A stretch of 64,000 bases of DNA, from the NCBI RefSeq assembly GCF_001189965.1, contig NZ_LFLU01000009.1, positions 62,001 through 126,000 of the forward strand, in the 5' to 3' direction. Positions 15,565-28,615 of this stretch are shown one piece after another. Numbering within the stretch: the first letter of the stretch is position 1; the number at the start of each line of letters is the position of its first letter. The notes below the pieces were generated by a model. That model made no database searches, had not been told where the DNA came from, and was given only the letters and a program-made list of their open reading frames with translations. Both the position numbers and the translations under genes were made by a program. This stretch comes from Herbaspirillum rhizosphaerae. Lineage in GTDB: Bacteria; Pseudomonadota; Gammaproteobacteria; Burkholderiales; Burkholderiaceae_D.

Positions 15565-16392
15565 TCAACCCTTGATCGGTTCGATCTTGAAGCCGCGTTG
15601 CAATTTGTATGCCGTGTTGGGGCCGAGCCACTTGTCGAAGACCTGTTTGGCTTCGCCGGTCTTCTCCATGTTTTCGAGCACGCCGTTGACGTGCTTGATC
15701 AGGCCCGGCTCTTCCTTGCGCATGCCGACGCCCCAGTATTCGTTCATCAGCGCCGGTTCCAGGATGTCGATCGGCGAGCTGTCTTCAGTCTGCTGCTTGA
15801 ACTTGACCAGCATCAGCTCGGACACGGCGAAACCTTCCACCTTGCCTTGCTGCATCGCCAGGAAAGCCGCCGGCGGATCCTGGAAGGTGGTGGTCGACGC
15901 CGTCGGCAGGGACTTGCGCACGCCCAGTTCCGAGGTCGAACCCTTGGTCGCGCTGACGCGTTTGCCGGCCAGGTCGTTCAGGCTCTTGTAGCCGGAAGCG
16001 CGGCGCGCGGCGACCTTTTGCAGGCTGGCGTAGTAGCCGTCGCTGTAGGCGATCTGCTCGGCGCGTTCCGGCGTCCAGCCGAGATTGGCGATGACGATGT
16101 CGACGCGGTTCTGTTGCAGCTCGGGAATACGCGCCGCTACCGAAATCATCTTCAGCTCCAGCTTGACGTTGAGGCTCTTGGCGATGGCTTTACAGAAGTC
16201 GACGTCGTAGCCCTGGATTTCGCGCGTCGACGGATTGGGAAAGCTGAACGGTTCCGCTGTACCCAGCGTACCGCAGATCAGCGTGCCTTTTTGCTTGATG
16301 TCGGCGAGCTGGTCGGCGCTGGCGGAAACGCTGAGCGTCATCAGGACTGCGGTCGTGAGCGCTGCAATGGCGGACTGCTTGAATGTGAACAT
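15565..16392 (-). CDS. Polar amino-acid ABC transporter substrate-binding protein
   Basis: This 275-residue periplasmic protein starts after GGGAGAG and has a signal peptide (about 1-26, ending SVSASA-DQ). The family-3 solute-binding fold is clear: ICGTLGTAEPFSFPNPSTREIQGYDVDFCKAIA, split around the conserved G-x-D-V-D, followed by RIPELQQNRVDIVIANLGWTPERAEQIAYSDGYY and the second-lobe segment DLAGKRVSATKGSTSE. The ligand-contacting Asp after PERAEQI and the Arg in the second lobe region suggest an amino acid ligand. Gene order places it between an aminotransferase and the permeases, so the ligand is probably the substrate of that aminotransferase. Confidence 0.92.
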   Translation of the reverse strand: MFTFKQSAIAALTTAVLMTLSVSASADQLADIKQKGTLICGTLGTAEPFSFPNPSTREIQGYDVDFCKAIAKSLNVKLELKMISVAARIPELQQNRVDIVIANLGWTPERAEQIAYSDGYYASLQKVAARRASGYKSLNDLAGKRVSATKGSTSELGVRKSLPTASTTTFQDPPAAFLAMQQGKVEGFAVSELMLVKFKQQTEDSSPIDILEPALMNEYWGVGMRKEEPGLIKHVNGVLENMEKTGEAKQVFDKWLGPNTAYKLQRGFKIEPIKG

Positions 16393-16419
16393 GATCTCTC
16401 CCGTGGTATTAGTGAAATT

Positions 16420-16458
16420 GCTGAGACAAATTATTGAGACAGGTTATTGAGACGTCAG
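16420..16458. repeat. 13-bp tandem repeat, three copies
   Basis: Units GCTGAGACAAATT, ATTGAGACAGGTT and ATTGAGACGTCAG follow one another with a 13-base period. They span the last codons of the aminotransferase gene and the leader of the binding-protein gene. Replication slippage is the simplest origin; an RNA-level role is possible. Confidence 0.5.
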
Positions 16459-17667
16459 CTGAGGTACAAGCTGAAATACAGCATCGCGCAAGTGCCGGCA
16501 ACCCGATTCGATCTGTTCGATCGAGGTCGCAAACGACATGCGCAAATAGGAAGGCTGGCCATAGGATGCGCCATCGATGGTGGCGACGCCGGCCTGCTCA
16601 AGAAAATACATCATGACATCGACGTCGTCGGCCAGTGTCGCACCTTGCGGCGTCTGTCTGCCGATCAGGCCTGCGACATTGACGAAGACGTAGAAAGCGC
16701 CGTCGGGCGGCAGGCAGCCCAGGCCGGGAATGCCGTTGATCAGCGCCACGATGGCGTCGCGCCGCTTGCTGAACAGATCGCGTCCCTGCAGCACGCATTG
16801 CTGCGGTCCGGACAAGGCGGTAACGGCGGCTGCCTGGCTGACGGCGCTCGGGCAGGTGGTGCTTTGCGACATCAGCAGCGCCAGCGCCTTCATCAGCGCC
16901 AGCGGTCCGGCGCCGTAACCGATGCGCCAGCCGGTCATCGCGTAGGCCTTCGACACGCCGTTGACCACCAGCGTGCGGGTCTTCAGCGCAGGGGCGATTT
17001 GCAGCGGCGAAAGATGCTGCGCGTCGCCGTAGACGAAGTGTTCGTAGATCTCGTCGGTCATCAGCCATACCTGCGGATGGCGCAGCAGCACGGCGCAGAT
17101 GGCGTTCAGTTCGTCGGCCGTGTACACCGCGCCGCTAGGATTATTGGGCGTATTGAGCACCAGCCAGCGGGTGCGCGCGGTGATCGCCGCTTCCAGCGCC
17201 GCAGCGGTCAGCTTGAAACCGCTGACGGCGTCGCAGCTGACGATGACCGGCGTGCCGCCGTTGATGGCCACCATGTCCGGATACGACACCCAGTACGGTG
17301 TGGGGATGATGACCTCGTCGCCGTCGTTGAGCGTGGCGGCGAAGGCGTTGTAGATGATGTGCTTGGCGCCGTTGCCGACCACGATCTCGTCGATGCCGTA
17401 GCGCAGATGGTTTTCGCGTTCCAGCTTGGCGGCAATGGCCTTGCGCAATGCCGGCGTGCCGGTCGAGCCGGTATAGCGTGTGTGGCCCGATTGCAGCGCA
17501 TCGACGCCGGCGGCGACGATGTGCGCCGGCGTCGGGAAGTCAGGCTCGCCGATGGTGAAATCGATGATGTTGCGGCCGGCGGCGCGCAGGGCGTCGACGC
17601 GGGCTTTGGCGGCCATGCTCGGCGAGGGTTTGACGGCAGAAAGGCGGTCTGCCAGAAGCTTGTCCAA
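16444..17667 (-). CDS. PLP-dependent class I aminotransferase (AspC/aromatic type)
   Basis: This 407-residue fold-type I aminotransferase has FTIGEPDFPTP near the start, VLNTPNNPSGAVYTADEL (the Asn that contacts the cofactor), MTDEIYEHFVYG (Asp and Tyr contacts), the Schiff-base lysine in NGVSKAYAMTGWRIGY, and the carboxylate-binding Arg in SYLRMSFA. The start is TTG at 17667 with CTGGAGCC upstream. It lies between the RraA-like aldolase gene and an amino-acid transporter, so it should convert the imported amino acid to a 2-oxo acid for the aldolase. Substrate identity is not fixed by motifs; aspartate, glutamate derivatives or aromatic acids are possible. Confidence 0.88.
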   Translation of the reverse strand: MDKLLADRLSAVKPSPSMAAKARVDALRAAGRNIIDFTIGEPDFPTPAHIVAAGVDALQSGHTRYTGSTGTPALRKAIAAKLERENHLRYGIDEIVVGNGAKHIIYNAFAATLNDGDEVIIPTPYWVSYPDMVAINGGTPVIVSCDAVSGFKLTAAALEAAITARTRWLVLNTPNNPSGAVYTADELNAICAVLLRHPQVWLMTDEIYEHFVYGDAQHLSPLQIAPALKTRTLVVNGVSKAYAMTGWRIGYGAGPLALMKALALLMSQSTTCPSAVSQAAAVTALSGPQQCVLQGRDLFSKRRDAIVALINGIPGLGCLPPDGAFYVFVNVAGLIGRQTPQGATLADDVDVMMYFLEQAGVATIDGASYGQPSYLRMSFATSIEQIESGCRHLRDAVFQLVPQLTSQ

Positions 17668-17723
17668 TTGCGGCTCCAGTGAAAGAGAAAAGAAAAAGAG
17701 GGGACCAACAGGGAAAAACTGAA

Positions 17724-18389
17724 CTACAGGCCGAACGGCTGCAAGACCTTGCTCAGCCAGGCCTGCTCGACCTTGCCGTTGGCGATCTCGGCCTTGATGG
17801 CGTCTTCCATGGCGGCGGTCTGCCGGGCGGCGGCGATCAGCGCGTCGGCCTGATCGGGGGCAAAAGACACCACGCCGTCTTCGTCGCCGACGATCAGGTC
17901 GCCCGGACGAATCACCTGGCCGCCGATGCTGACCGGCACATTGACCTGGCCGGGGCCGTTCTTGTAGGGACCGCGATGGCCGATGGCGCGCGCATAGCAG
18001 GGAAAATCGGCGGCGTGGAAAGCGGCGCTGTCGCGCACCGCGGCATCGATCACGAAACCGGCGCAGCCGCGCTGCTGGGCGTACAACATGATCAGTTCGC
18101 CCACCAGCGCGTTGCTGGTATCGCCGCCGCCATCCACCACCAGCACATGGCCGGGCGACATCATCATCAGCGCCTTGTAGATCAGCAGGTTGTCGCCGGG
18201 ACGGGTCTTGACGGTGAAGGCGGTGCCGACCAGCTTGCGCTGCGGATGCAGACGCTGCAGGCCGCGCACGCCCGACAGGCGTTGCAGGTTATCGCTCAGG
18301 TGCGACACCACCAGTCCGTGCAGCGCATCCAGCATGGAGGCCGGGGCGACTGCGGGTGCAGGGTGGATGACATAGGGGGATGCAGACAT
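17724..18389 (-). CDS. RraA/HMG-aldolase family protein (4-hydroxy-4-methyl-2-oxoglutarate aldolase-like)
   Basis: This 221-residue protein shows the family pattern: VGTAFTVKTRPGDNLLIYKA, VLVVDGGGD (83-90), GELIMLYAQQRGCAGFVIDAAVRD (97-120, split by its long helix) and PGDLIVGDEDGVVSF. The R119-D120 pair, with acidic E98 twenty residues before it, fits the metal-dependent aldolases that split 4-hydroxy-4-methyl-2-oxoglutarate into two pyruvates, and not RNase E inhibitor RraA, which lacks that pair. The ATG follows GAGGAGA. It is first in the operon, divergent from the CysB-like regulator. The exact hydroxy-oxo acid is inferred. Confidence 0.78.
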   Translation of the reverse strand: MSASPYVIHPAPAVAPASMLDALHGLVVSHLSDNLQRLSGVRGLQRLHPQRKLVGTAFTVKTRPGDNLLIYKALMMMSPGHVLVVDGGGDTSNALVGELIMLYAQQRGCAGFVIDAAVRDSAAFHAADFPCYARAIGHRGPYKNGPGQVNVPVSIGGQVIRPGDLIVGDEDGVVSFAPDQADALIAAARQTAAMEDAIKAEIANGKVEQAWLSKVLQPFGL

Positions 18390-18555
18390 GTGAAGATCTC
18401 CTCAGGCTCACGTTTTGTTTTGTACCTACTCGTTAGCTTGATAATAGGAGCGTCAAAAAACTAAAAAAAGCGATATTTAATGATCAATTTGCATCTCTTT
18501 TAGGAATACAATCGGCTTATTGCACCATCTCAATGCACTTCACTCCTGCGCTCCC

Positions 18556-19506
18556 ATGTTCTCCTTCAAACAGCTCGAAGCCCTGTACTGGATCGCCACC
18601 CTGGGCGGCTTTGCGGCTGCCGCGCGCAAGCTCAACACCACGCAGTCGGCGGTGTCCAAGCGCATCAAGGAATTGGAAAGCAGTTTCGACACGGCCTTGT
18701 TCGACCGCGACCTGCGGCAGGCGCGGCTGACGGAAAAAGGCGAGGAGTTGCTGATGGTGGCCAAGCGTCTGCTGGAGCAGCGCGACGCCGCTGTCGAACA
18801 GTTCAGCAAACCGGAAGTGGTGGAGCGCCGCCTGCGCATCGGCGTCACCGAACTGACCGCAATGACCTGGCTGCCGCGCCTCGTGAAGCAGGTGCGCGAG
18901 CACTATCCCAAGGTGGTGATCGAGCCGGACGTGGATCTGAGCGTGAGCCTGCGCGACAAGCTGCTGGCCGACGAGATCGACGCCATCATCGTGCCGGACG
19001 CCTTCGCCGAATCGCGCTTCTCGGTGCTGCCGATGGGCAAGGTCAAGAGCGTGTGGATGGCCAAGCCGGGCCTGCTGCCTGACACACGCGTACTGCGCAT
19101 GCATGAGCTGGCGCAGTACACGATCCTGACGCAGGGCGACAAGTCGGGCACCGGCATCATCTACGACCGCTGGTTCAAGTCGCAGGTGGTGTCGCCGTCC
19201 AATTCCATCAGCTGCAGCAGCCTGGTGGCGCTGATCGGCCTGACGGTGTCCGGCATGGGCGTGAGTTACCTGCCGCATCTGTGCCTGCGCTCGCTGGTCG
19301 AACGCGGCGCGCTGGAGGTGGTCGAAACCACTCCCGCCTTGCCGGAAATCCCCTACGTCGCGCTCTACCGCGGCGAACGCAAGAGCAACTTCATCTCGTC
19401 GATCCTGATGCTGGCGCAGGAATGCTGCGAGTTTTCAGACCTGTTCCAGATCGAGGACGAAGTGGCCGGTATCGGCCAGGTGCATGCGGGCGCGTCGCCG
19501 TTCTGA
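18556..19506 (+). CDS. LysR-family transcriptional regulator, CysB-like
   Basis: This 316-residue protein begins MFSFKQLEALYWIATLGGFA with the helix-turn-helix AAARKLNTTQSAVSKRIKELE. The effector domain contains RLRIGVTELTAMTWLPRLVKQV and GDKSGTGIIYDRWF. The ATG at 18556 is chosen by family alignment; no clear ribosome site precedes it and the frame opens at 18520. It is divergent from the RraA-like/aminotransferase/ABC operon across about 166 bp of AT-rich DNA and is its likely regulator, with the imported amino acid or its 2-oxo acid as candidate effector. Confidence 0.85.
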   Translation: MFSFKQLEALYWIATLGGFAAAARKLNTTQSAVSKRIKELESSFDTALFDRDLRQARLTEKGEELLMVAKRLLEQRDAAVEQFSKPEVVERRLRIGVTELTAMTWLPRLVKQVREHYPKVVIEPDVDLSVSLRDKLLADEIDAIIVPDAFAESRFSVLPMGKVKSVWMAKPGLLPDTRVLRMHELAQYTILTQGDKSGTGIIYDRWFKSQVVSPSNSISCSSLVALIGLTVSGMGVSYLPHLCLRSLVERGALEVVETTPALPEIPYVALYRGERKSNFISSILMLAQECCEFSDLFQIEDEVAGIGQVHAGASPF

Positions 19507-19537
19507 ACGGCAGCGGTCGGGCGACGCGGCCTGGTTC

Positions 19538-19564
19538 AGGCTGCTCGGGCTGCTCAGGCCGCTC
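19538..19564. repeat. 9-bp tandem repeat, three copies
   Basis: AGGCTGCTC, GGGCTGCTC and AGGCCGCTC lie head to tail in the short gap between the convergent LysR and SDR genes, touching the SDR stop codon. Probably slippage in GC-rich sequence. Confidence 0.5.
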
Positions 19565-20327
19565 AGGCGGTCTTCCCGCCATTGACGCGGATGATTTCAC
19601 CGGTCAGGAACGGCACCTTGTCCGAGGCGACGAAGACGATCATTTCCGCAATTTCTTCCGGTGTGCCGATGCGCTTCATCGGTACGCCTTCGACAAAGCT
19701 TTTCTTGCCGCCGTCGTCGCCGGCGATGCGGTTGAACATCTCGGTCTGCACCGGACCGGGCGCCACCGCATTGACGCGCACACCGAACGGCGCCGCCTCC
19801 AGCGCCACCGCCTTGGTCATGCCTTCGACCGCGTGTTTGCTGGCGGTGTAGAGCGATGCGTTGACGGCCCCCTTGACGCCCATGGTCGACGACAGGTTGA
19901 CGATGCTGCCCGATCCCTGCGACTTCATCACGCGCAAGGCGTGCTTCATGGTCAGGAAGCTGCCCAGCACGTTGACGTCGAAGACGGCGTGATAGCTGTC
20001 CGTGTCGTGTTCGGCGATCGGCACGAAGCGGCCATCGAAGCCTGCATTGTTGACGACGGCGTCGACCCGGCCGAAATGGCTGACGGTTTCGTCGAGCAGG
20101 TTCCCCACTTTCGCTTCGTGGCGCACGTCGGCCTGGATGAATCTGGCGCTTGCGCCCAATACTTCCAGCTCGGCGACCAGTGCATCGCCGGCTTTCTTCT
20201 GGCGGCCCGATACCACGACCCGATAGCCGGCGCGGGCAAACGCAAATGCCGTCGCGCGGCCGATGCCGGCCAGCGCGCCGGTGACGATGGCCACCGGCGC
20301 CTGGTTTTGTTCCGAATGATTGTTCAT
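19563..20327 (-). CDS. Short-chain dehydrogenase/reductase
   Basis: This 254-residue classical SDR has the cofactor motif TGALAGIGRATA (TGxxxGxG), the NNAG strand motif VNNAGFDG, the catalytic Ser in VNLSSTMG, and YTASKHAVEG with the Tyr and Lys of the active site. VAPGPVQTEMF and TGEIIRVNGG complete the fold. It reduces or oxidises a carbonyl/alcohol with NAD(P)H. The ATG at 20327 follows AGGAAAC; longer starts upstream run into unrelated sequence. It lies 31 bp after the old-yellow-enzyme gene and probably shares its mRNA, so both may clear reactive carbonyl compounds. Confidence 0.9.
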   Translation of the reverse strand: MNNHSEQNQAPVAIVTGALAGIGRATAFAFARAGYRVVVSGRQKKAGDALVAELEVLGASARFIQADVRHEAKVGNLLDETVSHFGRVDAVVNNAGFDGRFVPIAEHDTDSYHAVFDVNVLGSFLTMKHALRVMKSQGSGSIVNLSSTMGVKGAVNASLYTASKHAVEGMTKAVALEAAPFGVRVNAVAPGPVQTEMFNRIAGDDGGKKSFVEGVPMKRIGTPEEIAEMIVFVASDKVPFLTGEIIRVNGGKTA

Positions 20328-20358
20328 GTCGTTTCCTGTTTTTTTAACGATGAGGTAT

Positions 20359-21540
<1,182 letters not shown>

Positions 21541-21559
21541 TCAACGCCGCCGGTGCCAC

Positions 21560-21617
21560 CAATATAGGACGCCGCCTCAACAAGAAAAATAGCCCGCAGT
21601 TCTCAACATATCGGACA
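21560..21617 (-). promoter_or_regulatory. Promoter/operator shared with the second OYE gene, copy A
   Basis: This 58-base stretch matches 55991-56048 at about 44 of 58 positions with no gap; the 36 bases distal to the gene match at about 33. On the minus strand it contains TATATT as a -10 candidate (from 21567) with a T-rich TTTTTC 17 bases upstream, and the conserved block TCTCAACATATCGGACA as the probable regulator site. It lies 56 bases upstream of the OYE start. Confidence 0.6.
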
Positions 21618-21669
21618 TGGATTCCGCAATCTGATTGAACTTGCAGAGAATCAACAGGGGCGGTCCGGA

Positions 21670-22266
21670 TCAGCCGAACTTCACCAGATTCAGCGCCGGC
21701 AGAGGACCGCCGGGAAATTGCGCCGCCCGGCCTTCGTTCACGCCGCCGAGATCGATGGGCGCAAAGCCCAGGCGCGTGATCAGATCGCTGACCGTCTTCT
21801 TGGCATCGGCGTCGTCGCCGGACAGGAACAGCACGCGGCGGCCGCCTTCCGCTTGCGGATCGCCGGCCAGCACGGCGGCAAGCAGGTGGTTGAAGGATTT
21901 GACCACGCGCGCGCCGGGCGCAAACTCCGCCACCGCTTCGCTGGAGGCGCGGCCACCCAGGTCGACGGCCTTGAATGTTGCTGCATCGACGGCGTTGTTG
22001 GCGTCGATCAGGATGCGCTGGTTCCACGGACCGGCGTCCTTGAGCGCGTCGGGAATGCGGCCCCAGTTCACGGCCAGGAAGACCAGGTCGGCCTGCGCCG
22101 CTTCCTTGACGCTGACGGCCTTGATCTTGGGGCCGAGTTCGTCGGTCAGCGCCTGCAGCGATTGCGGACCGCGGCTGTTGGCGATGGAGGCGGCGATGCC
22201 GTTGCGGGCGAGTTGGCGGGCGATGGCAGTGCCGATGGCGCCGGCGCCGATGATGGCGATGTTCAT
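21670..22266 (-). CDS. NADPH-dependent F420 reductase-like oxidoreductase
   Basis: This 198-residue protein is a single Rossmann domain with IIGAGAIGTAIARQLARNG at the very N-terminus, then NSRGP binding the adenosine phosphate, LAVNW, and DANNAVD. It belongs to the NADP oxidoreductase/F420-dependent family and to YqeC/NpdG-like proteins. F420 is not expected in a betaproteobacterium, so a reductase of another acceptor is more likely. KSFNHL (the conserved KAFN segment) is present. The ATG follows AGGAAAC. It is divergent from the LysR gene at 22384 with an operator-like repeat between them. Confidence 0.85.
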   Translation of the reverse strand: MNIAIIGAGAIGTAIARQLARNGIAASIANSRGPQSLQALTDELGPKIKAVSVKEAAQADLVFLAVNWGRIPDALKDAGPWNQRILIDANNAVDAATFKAVDLGGRASSEAVAEFAPGARVVKSFNHLLAAVLAGDPQAEGGRRVLFLSGDDADAKKTVSDLITRLGFAPIDLGGVNEGRAAQFPGGPLPALNLVKFG

Positions 22267-22334
22267 GATGTTTCCTTTCAGGGAGATAAATGGGTTTGCT
22301 GAACTGAACTTTAGGCTTTCGAATCCACTAGCGT

Positions 22335-22375
22335 TAGTCGTGATCGACTAGAATCACTTTCAAGTATTACTTGAA
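22335..22375. promoter_or_regulatory. Inverted repeats in the F420-type oxidoreductase/LysR divergent region
   Basis: TTCAAGT-ATT-ACTTGAA at 22359-22375 is a perfect 7-bp inverted repeat just upstream of the LysR start. TAGTCG-TGAT-CGACTA at 22335-22350 is another. Two dyads spaced about one to two helical turns apart fit the recognition and activation sites of a LysR protein. Confidence 0.5.
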
Positions 22376-22383
22376 GGTAAAAC

Positions 22384-23319
22384 ATGGAAACCCTGGCCAA
22401 TCTGGAATCGTTCGTGCGCAGTGCCGAGACCGGCAGCTTTTCGTCGGCGGCGCGGCGGCTGGCTTTGACGCCGGCGGCGGTGAGCCGCAACGTCGCGCAG
22501 CTGGAGCGCAATCTCGGTGTACGATTGTTCCAGCGCAGCACGCGCGGGCTGACGCTGAGCGAAGCCGGCGAGCGCTTTTTGCAATCGGTGCAGGGCGGGC
22601 TGGACAGCATCCAGGGCGCGATCGCGGATATCACCGTCAATGCCGGGCAGCCGGCCGGGGTGCTCAGGCTCAGCACCTCGCAAGCCCTGGGGATGGATTA
22701 CCTGCTACCGCTCATGCCGGCGTTTCTCGAACGCTATCCGGCGGTAACGCCCGACTGGTTTTTCGACAACCGTCCGCTGGATCTGATCGCCGGCGGTTTC
22801 GATGCGGCCATCGGCGGCGGCTTCGATCTGCCGCCCGGCATGGTCGCGCGCGAACTGGCGCCGGTGCACATCGTCGCGGCGGCCTCGCCGGCGTTCTTGC
22901 GCGGCAAGCGTTTGCCGAAAGATCCTGCCGGGCTCGGCGACTTCCCTTGCGTCGCCATGCGCTCGCCGCTGAACAGCCGGATACGCACGCAGATCATGCG
23001 CAACAGCCGCGGCGTCGACATGGCGGCCGTGCAAAAACCGGTGATGCTGTTCAACGACCCCGAAGCGGTGTGCCATGCCACGCTGCTGGGGATGGGCATC
23101 GGCCTGGTCGGCGTGCTGCATGCGCTGCCGCACCTGCAAAGCGGCGCGCTGGTGCGCGTGCTGCCGGACTGGCATGCCGACGTCGGCCCGATTTCGCTCT
23201 ACTTCGCCAGCCAGAAACTGTTGCCGGGCAAGACGCGCGCCTTTGTCGACTTCGTCACCGAGGCGTTTCGCGAGCAGAAACTGGCGCACCGTCTTTCCGC
23301 CCTGAATCTGCCGAAATAA
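22384..23319 (+). CDS. LysR-family transcriptional regulator
   Basis: This 311-residue LysR protein begins METLANLESFVRSAETGSFS with the helix-turn-helix SAARRLALTPAAVSRNVAQLE and wing RLFQRSTRGLTLSEAGERF. The effector domain starts at GVLRLSTSQALGMDYLLP. It belongs to the large group that often regulates adjacent oxidoreductases. AAGG precedes the ATG by 6 bases. It is divergent from the F420-reductase-like gene (22266) across 117 bp. Effector unknown. Confidence 0.88.
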   Translation: METLANLESFVRSAETGSFSSAARRLALTPAAVSRNVAQLERNLGVRLFQRSTRGLTLSEAGERFLQSVQGGLDSIQGAIADITVNAGQPAGVLRLSTSQALGMDYLLPLMPAFLERYPAVTPDWFFDNRPLDLIAGGFDAAIGGGFDLPPGMVARELAPVHIVAAASPAFLRGKRLPKDPAGLGDFPCVAMRSPLNSRIRTQIMRNSRGVDMAAVQKPVMLFNDPEAVCHATLLGMGIGLVGVLHALPHLQSGALVRVLPDWHADVGPISLYFASQKLLPGKTRAFVDFVTEAFREQKLAHRLSALNLPK

Positions 23320-23566
23320 GCAGCACGACGATCAGGTCGCCGGGCGCCTTGCAGGAAGAAATGGGCAAGTGGGCAGCGCTGTCGGTCAACACCGGATTTA
23401 CGCAGGCGTAACTCCCCGGTAACTGCGCGGCGTAATTCCCCTTGAGAAACCAAATTGCCACGCCGAATGTTCATGGGCATAATGGCCTTCACACCGGGCC
23501 AGACCAATAACATCGGCGGCGCTGCCGCCATTGAGCTCCGGGCCAGTGTTTCCATCGGGAGAACGC

Positions 23567-27187
<3,621 letters not shown>

Positions 27188-27351
27188 ACAACTGCGCATT
27201 TGCCAAACCGTTGCGTCGCGTTGTCAGGCGTTGTCCTACAAACCGCCTCCCGCCGCCATTCCAGGCAACATTTGACCGACACTTTCGGTTAAGCTGACAT
27301 ACCGTCGGGCATGCCGATTACATCAAACTACACAGGGAATCAGGGAGCCCG

Positions 27352-28554
27352 TTGGCCGTGATGGAACAGAAAGAACGAGAACTGCAAGCCGAGGTGGCGT
27401 CGGTGGCCCGCATCGACGCCGTGCCGATGATTCTGGACGTGGTTTGCCGCACCACCGGCATGGGCTATGCCGCGGTGGCGCGCGTCACCAAAGAACGCTG
27501 GATCGCCGCCGGCGTGCTCGACAAGATCGCCTTCGGCCTGGGCGTCGGCGGCGAGCTCAAGGTCGACACCACCATCTGCGACGAGATCCGCGACAGCCAC
27601 GAACTGGTCGCCATCGACCATGTCGCCCAGGACCCGCGCTTCTGCAATCATCACACGCCGAAGATGTACGGCCTGCAGAGCTACATCTCGGTGCCCATCT
27701 TCTGGCGCAACAATGAATTCTTCGGCACCTTGTGCGCCATCGATCCCAATCCGGCCAGGGTGCAAACCGAGGAAGTCATCAATACCTTCAAGCTGTTCGC
27801 CCAACTGATCGGCTCGCATCTCGACAATCTCGAACGCGCCGAAGCCAGCGAAGCGGCGCTGCTCAGCTCGCAGCAGGCGGCCGACCTGCGCGAGCAGTTC
27901 ATCGCCATCCTCGGGCATGACCTGCGCAATCCGCTGACGGCCATCACGCTGGCGGCGCGCCTGCTGCGCGCCCGCGCCTCGGAAGAGAGCCAGAAGACCG
28001 TGACCCAGATCGAGCAAAGCGCCAAGCGCATTTCCGGCCTGGTGGACAATATGCTGGATTTTTCGCGGGCCCGCCTGGGCGGCGGCTTTGTACTCGACAA
28101 GACCGCCGACAATGCATTGCGCAAGGACCTGGAAATGGTGATCGCCGAGCTGGGTGCGGTCTGGCCCGAACGCGAAATCCACGCTGACATCGCGCTCTCC
28201 GCACCCATCCATTGCGACAGCGCGCGCATCTGCCAGATGCTGTCGAACCTGCTGTCCAACGCGCTCACGCACGGCGCGCGCAACGGCGCCGTCGCCGTGA
28301 CGGTGATCGGCGACGCCGGGCATTTCGAACTGCAGGTGCGGAATGAAGGCTTTCCGATTGCACCCGATGTGCAGCGACGCCTGTTCCAGCCTTTCGTGCG
28401 CGGCGGCGACCGCAAGGAAAAGAACGGGCTCGGCCTCGGGCTGGGCTTGTTCATCGCCGCCGAGATCGCGCGCGCCCATGGCGGCCAGCTGACGCTGGCG
28501 TCGGAGCCGGCGCAGACCACGTTCACGTTTCGCATGCCGATGCTGCCGGGCTGA
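27352..28554 (+). CDS. GAF-domain sensor histidine kinase
   Basis: This 400-residue soluble kinase has a GAF domain (about 18-160, with VDTTICDEIRDSHELVAIDHV and SYISVPIFWRNNEFFGTLCAID), then HisKA with AILGHDLRNPLTAI (phospho-His about 189) and an ATPase domain with NLLSNALTHG and GLGLGLFIAAEIARAHGG. The phytochrome-like GAF has no obvious chromophore Cys. TTG at 27352 is favoured by GGGAG 4 bases upstream; GTG 27358 and ATG 27361 are alternatives. Its kinase core resembles that of the receiver-kinase at 34576. It lies between two signalling genes and has no own response regulator next to it. Confidence 0.88.
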   Translation: MAVMEQKERELQAEVASVARIDAVPMILDVVCRTTGMGYAAVARVTKERWIAAGVLDKIAFGLGVGGELKVDTTICDEIRDSHELVAIDHVAQDPRFCNHHTPKMYGLQSYISVPIFWRNNEFFGTLCAIDPNPARVQTEEVINTFKLFAQLIGSHLDNLERAEASEAALLSSQQAADLREQFIAILGHDLRNPLTAITLAARLLRARASEESQKTVTQIEQSAKRISGLVDNMLDFSRARLGGGFVLDKTADNALRKDLEMVIAELGAVWPEREIHADIALSAPIHCDSARICQMLSNLLSNALTHGARNGAVAVTVIGDAGHFELQVRNEGFPIAPDVQRRLFQPFVRGGDRKEKNGLGLGLGLFIAAEIARAHGGQLTLASEPAQTTFTFRMPMLPG

Positions 28555-28615
28555 TGCCGGCGCGGCCGATGTTTTCATTTCACACTTCAACTTTGCAGTC
28601 ATTCCGGAACAGACC

